From positions 68,970 through 132,969 of the forward strand of contig CAJQSS010000004.1 in the NCBI GenBank assembly GCA_905616385.1: a DNA stretch of 64,000 nucleotides, read 5' to 3'. How positions within the stretch are numbered: the stretch's first letter is position 1; every line of letters starts with the position of its first letter. The notes below the pieces were generated by a model. It was not told where the DNA came from. It was given only the letters and a program-made list of their open reading frames with translations, and did not search any database. Both the position numbers and the translations under genes were made by a program. Positions 60,754-64,000 of this stretch are shown piece after piece. The DNA is from an uncultured Candidatus Nitrosopumilus sp. (lineage in GTDB: Archaea; Thermoproteota; Nitrososphaeria; Nitrososphaerales; Nitrosopumilaceae).

Positions 60754-62202
60754 ATGTCATCAAGCATTCCAAAAAAAATTGGAGAAAATCAATATCAAAT
60801 TGATGCTGATCCTAATCTTGGAATGAAAGTTCCTGTAAGAATTTATGCTGATGAGCCATTATTACAAAAGATGTTGTCTGATAGAACCATTATGCAGGCT
60901 AGAAATGTCGCTTCTATTCCAGGTATTGTTAGTCATAGTGTTGTTTTGCCTGATGGTCATGAAGGATATGGTTTTCCTGTAGGTGGAGTTGCAGCTATGG
61001 ATGCTGAAGATGGAATGATTAGTCCAGGTGGTGTTGGTTATGACATTAATTGTGGAGTAAGATTACTTCGTTCAAATTTAACTGAGCAAACAGTTCGTTC
61101 AAAATTAAAAGATTTAGTTAATGATTTGTTTAGTTCTATACCTTCTGGTGTTGGTTCTAAAGGTGCAGTTCGTTTAACTAATTCAGAACTTGATGAAGTT
61201 TTAGTAAATGGTGTTAATTGGGCTATTGATCATGGTTATGGTTCACCAAATGACTCTGATGTTTGTGAGGAGAATGGTAAAATACCTGGTGCTGATCCAA
61301 ACAAAGTTTCTGATAAAGCAAGAAAAAGAGGAGCGCCTCAACTTGGAAGTCTTGGTTCTGGTAATCATTTTCTTGAAATTCAAAAAGTTGCAGAAATACA
61401 TGATGAAGAAGCAGCAAATAGAATGGGAATTAAAGAAGGAACAATTACAGTTTTAATTCATTGTGGTTCTAGAGGTTTCGGTCATCAAGTTTGTAGTGAT
61501 TACCTTCGTGTTGCAGAACAAGCTATGGAAAAATATAATATTCATTTACCTGATAGAGAACTTGCATGTGTTCCAAATAATTCTGAGGAGGGTGACTCTT
61601 ATAGAAAAGCAATGTTTGCTGCATTAAATTTTGCATGGAGTAATAGGCAAATGATTACTCATTGGACTAGAAAATCATTTGAACGTATATTCAATCAAAC
61701 TGAATCTGATCTTGATATGAAATTAGTTTATGATGTTGCACATAATATTGCAAAGGTGGAGAAACATAAGGTTGGTGGCGAAGAAAGGAAATTAGTTGTT
61801 CATAGGAAAGGTGCAACTAGAGCATTTCCTTCAAATCGAAGTGAAATCCCTTCTAAATATCGAGATCTCGGTCAACCTGTTTTAGTCCCTGGTTCAATGG
61901 GAACTTCAAGTTGGATTTTACTTGGAAAACCTAATTCTATGGATTTGAGTTTTGGTTCTACTGCTCATGGTGCAGGTAGAACTATGTCTAGATCTAAGGC
62001 CAGACGAAATTTTACTGAGGATTATGTGAAAAAATCTCTTAATGATAAGGGGATATTTATCAAAGCATTAACTCGAGATGGAGTTGTTGAAGAAACACCT
62101 GAGGCTTACAAAGATGTTGATTCTGTAGTTAATGTTTCACATAATTTGGGAATTGCTAGCAAAGTTGCAAAATTAGTACCTATAGGTGTGATTAAGGGTT
62201 GA
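60754..62202 (+). CDS. rtcB: RNA-splicing ligase RtcB
   Basis: GTP- and Mn-dependent ligase that joins 2',3'-cyclic phosphate and 5'-OH ends, as in tRNA splicing. Manganese ligands lie in GGVGYDINCGV (D97, C100), GSGNHFLE and the HCGSRGFGHQ segment; the guanylylated His is in the C-terminal STAHGAGR. 482 aa, with no intein. It overlaps the PDCD5-like gene by 4 nt. None of the tRNA genes in this window has an intron, so its substrates are elsewhere. Confidence 0.97.
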   Translation: MSSSIPKKIGENQYQIDADPNLGMKVPVRIYADEPLLQKMLSDRTIMQARNVASIPGIVSHSVVLPDGHEGYGFPVGGVAAMDAEDGMISPGGVGYDINCGVRLLRSNLTEQTVRSKLKDLVNDLFSSIPSGVGSKGAVRLTNSELDEVLVNGVNWAIDHGYGSPNDSDVCEENGKIPGADPNKVSDKARKRGAPQLGSLGSGNHFLEIQKVAEIHDEEAANRMGIKEGTITVLIHCGSRGFGHQVCSDYLRVAEQAMEKYNIHLPDRELACVPNNSEEGDSYRKAMFAALNFAWSNRQMITHWTRKSFERIFNQTESDLDMKLVYDVAHNIAKVEKHKVGGEERKLVVHRKGATRAFPSNRSEIPSKYRDLGQPVLVPGSMGTSSWILLGKPNSMDLSFGSTAHGAGRTMSRSKARRNFTEDYVKKSLNDKGIFIKALTRDGVVEETPEAYKDVDSVVNVSHNLGIASKVAKLVPIGVIKG

Positions 62203-62615
62203 GCGGCGATGATTCTGAACTTCAAAGATTACAAGCTAAACGTTTAGCTGAAATGCAAAAAAATATTTCATCAAGAGAATCCACTGAAGAAACTCGGGAA
62301 TCCCCTGAAGAAAAAATTGTTAACCCTCGAGATGTATTAATTAAACAATTAGGGTTTAGGGGATTAGAGGTTTTAACAAATGCTGAATCTCAATTTCCTA
62401 ATGAAACTAAAATGGTGATTGACAAGTTATATGAATTAATTAAAACTGGTGAAATTAATGAAATTCTTGATGGTGGGAAATTGTTGGCATTATTTCGTTC
62501 AATTGGATTAAGTGTAAGGATGGATACAAAAATTAACATTCAACAAGACGGAAAATTTGTATCTTTAACTGATAAGCTTAGTAATGCATCTAATTCTAAT
62601 GATGATGTAGAATGA
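62199..62615 (+). CDS. PDCD5-like DNA-binding protein
   Basis: 138 aa, TTG start overlapping the rtcB stop (GTTGAGC). N-terminal DDSELQRLQAKRLAEMQK is the PDCD5 signature; the middle NPRDVLIKQLGFRGLEVL and KLYELIKTGEINEILDGGKLLAL form the three-helix core, with an acidic tail. Archaeal members are annotated as DNA-binding proteins; real function unclear. Overlaps the next gene by 4 nt. Confidence 0.82.
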   Translation: MSGDDSELQRLQAKRLAEMQKNISSRESTEETRESPEEKIVNPRDVLIKQLGFRGLEVLTNAESQFPNETKMVIDKLYELIKTGEINEILDGGKLLALFRSIGLSVRMDTKINIQQDGKFVSLTDKLSNASNSNDDVE

Positions 62616-62923
62616 GTATTACTTTAGAAATTGGAACAAAAAATTACCTCGATGATCTACTCTGTATAAAAAAACATCTTTCTCATATGGAAAGTCTTTT
62701 GAATTGCTATGCAAGTTATACTCTTAGTGAACCCTCTTCAAAATTTGGTTGGACATTTTTTAAATTAGAATTTAAATCAAATCTTCAAATTAGTATATCT
62801 GAAAAATTTTCTGATATACTTGCAAAATATCAACTCAATGATGAAGCAGGAAAATTTACTAAATTTATGAGTGATTATTTTGTTGCTCGAGGTTGTAATG
62901 TAAAAGTAAAATCTGTTACCTAA
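62612..62923 (+). CDS. Hypothetical protein (103 aa) coupled to the PDCD5-like gene
   Basis: Not recognised. Mixed helix-strand pattern: [22 protein letters not shown] then [17 protein letters not shown]. Overlap ATGA with the preceding gene; its stop overlaps that of convergent S11p by 4 bp. So rtcB, PDCD5-like and this gene form one transcript. Confidence 0.6.
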   Translation: MSITLEIGTKNYLDDLLCIKKHLSHMESLLNCYASYTLSEPSSKFGWTFFKLEFKSNLQISISEKFSDILAKYQLNDEAGKFTKFMSDYFVARGCNVKVKSVT

Positions 62924-63459
62924 ACTCTTCTTCCTCTTTTTCCACCTTTCTTTCTAGTGGTGTCATGAGGAATTGGTGTTACATCATCAATTCTTCCAAT
63001 TTTAAATCCGCCTCTTGCTAATGCTCTGATTGCTGCTTGTGCACCTGGGCCTGGAACTCTTGAACCAACTCCACCAACTGCACGAACTCTAATATGAAAT
63101 CCTGTGAATCCTTTTGTTCTTGTAGCTTCAACTACTGCATTTGCAGCTTTCATTGCAGCAAATGGTGATGATTCGTATCTGTCTGCAGTGACATGAATTC
63201 CACCAGAACTGATGGCGACTGTTTCACCACCTGTAAGATCTGTCATGTGAATAATTGTATTATTATAACTACTAAAAATATGTGCAATTCCCCATTTTTC
63301 TGGGTCTTCTTTTTTAGTTTCTGGTTGCTTTTTTGTCTCTACTACTGCCTCAGTTTTTTCTACTACTGCCTCAGTTTTTTCTACTACTGCCTCAGTTTTT
63401 TCTACTACTGCCTCAGTTTTTTCTACTACTGCCTCAACTTGGGCTTCAATTTCTGACAA
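62920..63459 (-). CDS. rps11: Small-subunit ribosomal protein S11p (uS11) with repeat extension
   Basis: 179 aa, TTG start. The core from about residue 52 ([22 protein letters not shown]... [15 protein letters not shown]... [11 protein letters not shown]) is a typical archaeal S11p near the mRNA exit. The first about 50 residues are an added acidic segment with five near-perfect heptad-like EAVVEKT units, encoded by 21-bp tandem repeats. The extension is likely disordered or helical and not part of the ribosomal core. Confidence 0.95.
   Translation of the reverse strand: MSEIEAQVEAVVEKTEAVVEKTEAVVEKTEAVVEKTEAVVETKKQPETKKEDPEKWGIAHIFSSYNNTIIHMTDLTGGETVAISSGGIHVTADRYESSPFAAMKAANAVVEATRTKGFTGFHIRVRAVGGVGSRVPGPGAQAAIRALARGGFKIGRIDDVTPIPHDTTRKKGGKRGRRV
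63338..63436 (-). repeat. 21-bp tandem repeat in the S11p N terminus
   Basis: Five copies (starts at 63338, 63359, 63380, 63401, 63422 on the plus strand), unit TCTACTACTGCCTCAG plus TTTTT, the last partial. Encodes EAVVEKT on the minus strand. The repeat preserves frame, so unit-number changes only alter the extension length. Confidence 0.95.
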
Positions 63460-63575
63460 TGCTTATCAAATCTTAAAGGGTTTAAAAAACATTGATTTTT
63501 TAAAATTGTTTTAATTTGGTCACTTGTCTTAAAATCATTCATTATTCATATACTGTAATTTATTGAATAATTTTG

Positions 63576-63896
63576 ATGGCTTCAATTATTCTGTTGGCAG
63601 TTGTAGTTGCTATTGCTGTTGCATTGCTAGGTTCTGTATTAATACAATCTCTCACACCGATCAATGATGTAATTTTATTACCATTAGAAAAAAAATGTCA
63701 AGAAATTGCTGATGAAGGCTACAAAATCCATACACTTTATCCTGCTTCAAATCCTGATGAACTTCTAGAAGATGATATGAGACGATTGTTGTATCTTGAT
63801 GATTTATGGATGAAAGAATGTGTTTCTGTTTTACCTGCTGAATCGATTTTTAATATTATAAATAATGTTGAACGAGATTTTTCTTATGGTGAATAA
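63576..63896 (+). CDS. Small membrane-anchored hypothetical protein
   Basis: 106 aa from ATG 63576 (a TTG precedes). One N-terminal membrane helix (SIILLAVVVAIAVALLGSVLI) and a cytoplasmic or external helical domain with acidic residues (DEGYKIHTLYPASNPDELLEDD; DDLWMKECVSVLP). Not recognised. It ends directly before the convergent partial gene. Confidence 0.6.
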   Translation: MASIILLAVVVAIAVALLGSVLIQSLTPINDVILLPLEKKCQEIADEGYKIHTLYPASNPDELLEDDMRRLLYLDDLWMKECVSVLPAESIFNIINNVERDFSYGE

Positions 63897-64000
63897 TTAT
63901 CTAAAATGTTTCCATCCTAAATCTTTCAGTATAGTTTTCTTCCCTTTCTTCTCTAGATACACCCCTTTTCCCAATGTTACATAACCAATTTCAATAATTG
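63897..64000 (-). CDS. C-terminal end of an unidentified protein (partial)
   Basis: Reads from the window edge to a TAA at 63897-63899, about 33 residues, ending KKTILKDLGWKHFR. Basic with GKGVYLEKKGK. The family cannot be told from this fragment; the rest lies beyond the window. Confidence 0.6.
   Translation of the reverse strand, partial: IIEIGYVTLGKGVYLEKKGKKTILKDLGWKHFR

Noticed and set aside
63193..63456. Plus-strand frame through the S11p repeats
   Set aside because: A by-product of the 21-bp repeat (FYYCLSF repeats) opposite to a clear ribosomal protein.
1..64000. CRISPR array, insertion sequence, prophage or rRNA
   Set aside because: No regular repeat-spacer pattern, transposase, integrase or rRNA was seen; all tandem repeats found are coding or simple-sequence.

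Overview
The window is from an ammonia-oxidising archaeon of the Nitrosopumilus type (Thaumarchaeota/Nitrososphaerota). The best evidence is the archaeal ammonia monooxygenase cluster at about 30.4-34.9 kb: amoB, amoC, amoX and amoA, plus two small membrane genes that are probably the AOA-specific AmoY/AmoZ subunits. It is supported by archaeal information genes (TBP, S15p, S3Ae, S11p, Kae1, Bud32, Pcc1, Taw1, archaeosine transglycosylase), archaeal lipid reductase, plastocyanin-type copper proteins and very AT-rich DNA with compact gene spacing. Many genes have a TTTATA/TTTAAATA box 24-33 bp before the start codon, which implies leaderless transcripts. Almost everything looks chromosomal and core; I saw no insertion sequence, prophage, rRNA or CRISPR array.

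Layout. 0-3 kb: Rieske protein, cytochrome b and plastocyanin (the bc-type complex and its electron carrier). 3-16.6 kb: DNA and RNA maintenance and tRNA modification (OGG1-like glycosylase, beta-CASP nuclease, archaeosine TGT, Fap7-like kinase, YchF, Kae1, Bud32, ITPase, Taw1, Dus), a ferredoxin with an Asp cluster ligand, and a secreted calcium-binding protein of 17 thrombospondin-type-3 repeats. 16.6-30.4 kb: a stand-alone RAM domain protein, TBP, ASCH protein, a PLP-enzyme/rhodanese fusion, a MoxR-VWA pair, geranylgeranyl reductase, S3Ae, SerRS, Pcc1, a RecJ-like nuclease split by a -1 frameshift, and S15p. 30.4-35 kb: the AMO region, with a perfect 22-bp palindrome between amoB and amoC. 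35-38.6 kb: orphan Dam-like methylase, four tRNA genes, a CarH-like regulator that lacks its cobalamin His, and a 33-residue membrane protein. 38.6-50.8 kb: secreted protein, CoaD, a repeat-rich zinc-ribbon protein, TrpRS, PheRS, an EVE protein behind a candidate structured RNA, a second RAM protein, a possible metallopeptidase, aconitase and tRNA-Trp. 50.8-64 kb: PdxST, ValRS, a QueD-like fusion with pterin dehydratase, pentapeptide protein, PurB, RtcB, PDCD5-like protein and S11p with a repeat-expanded N terminus.

How the genes work together. AMO oxidises ammonia and needs electrons and copper; Rieske/cytochrome b and plastocyanin belong to the chain that returns electrons. Much of the rest is tRNA biology: six tRNA genes (Arg, Thr, Leu, Ile, Ala, Trp), four aminoacyl-tRNA synthetases, t6A (Kae1, Bud32, Pcc1), archaeosine (TGT, possibly the QueD-like protein), wyosine (Taw1), dihydrouridine (Dus) and RNA ligation (RtcB).

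The most interesting unexplained items are the RecJ frameshift at a slippery heptamer, the amoB-amoC palindrome, a folded GC-richer element before the EVE gene, a second folded element near 25.8 kb, the two genes downstream of amoB, and several very small genes. All functional calls come from reading the sequence; no database search was run.
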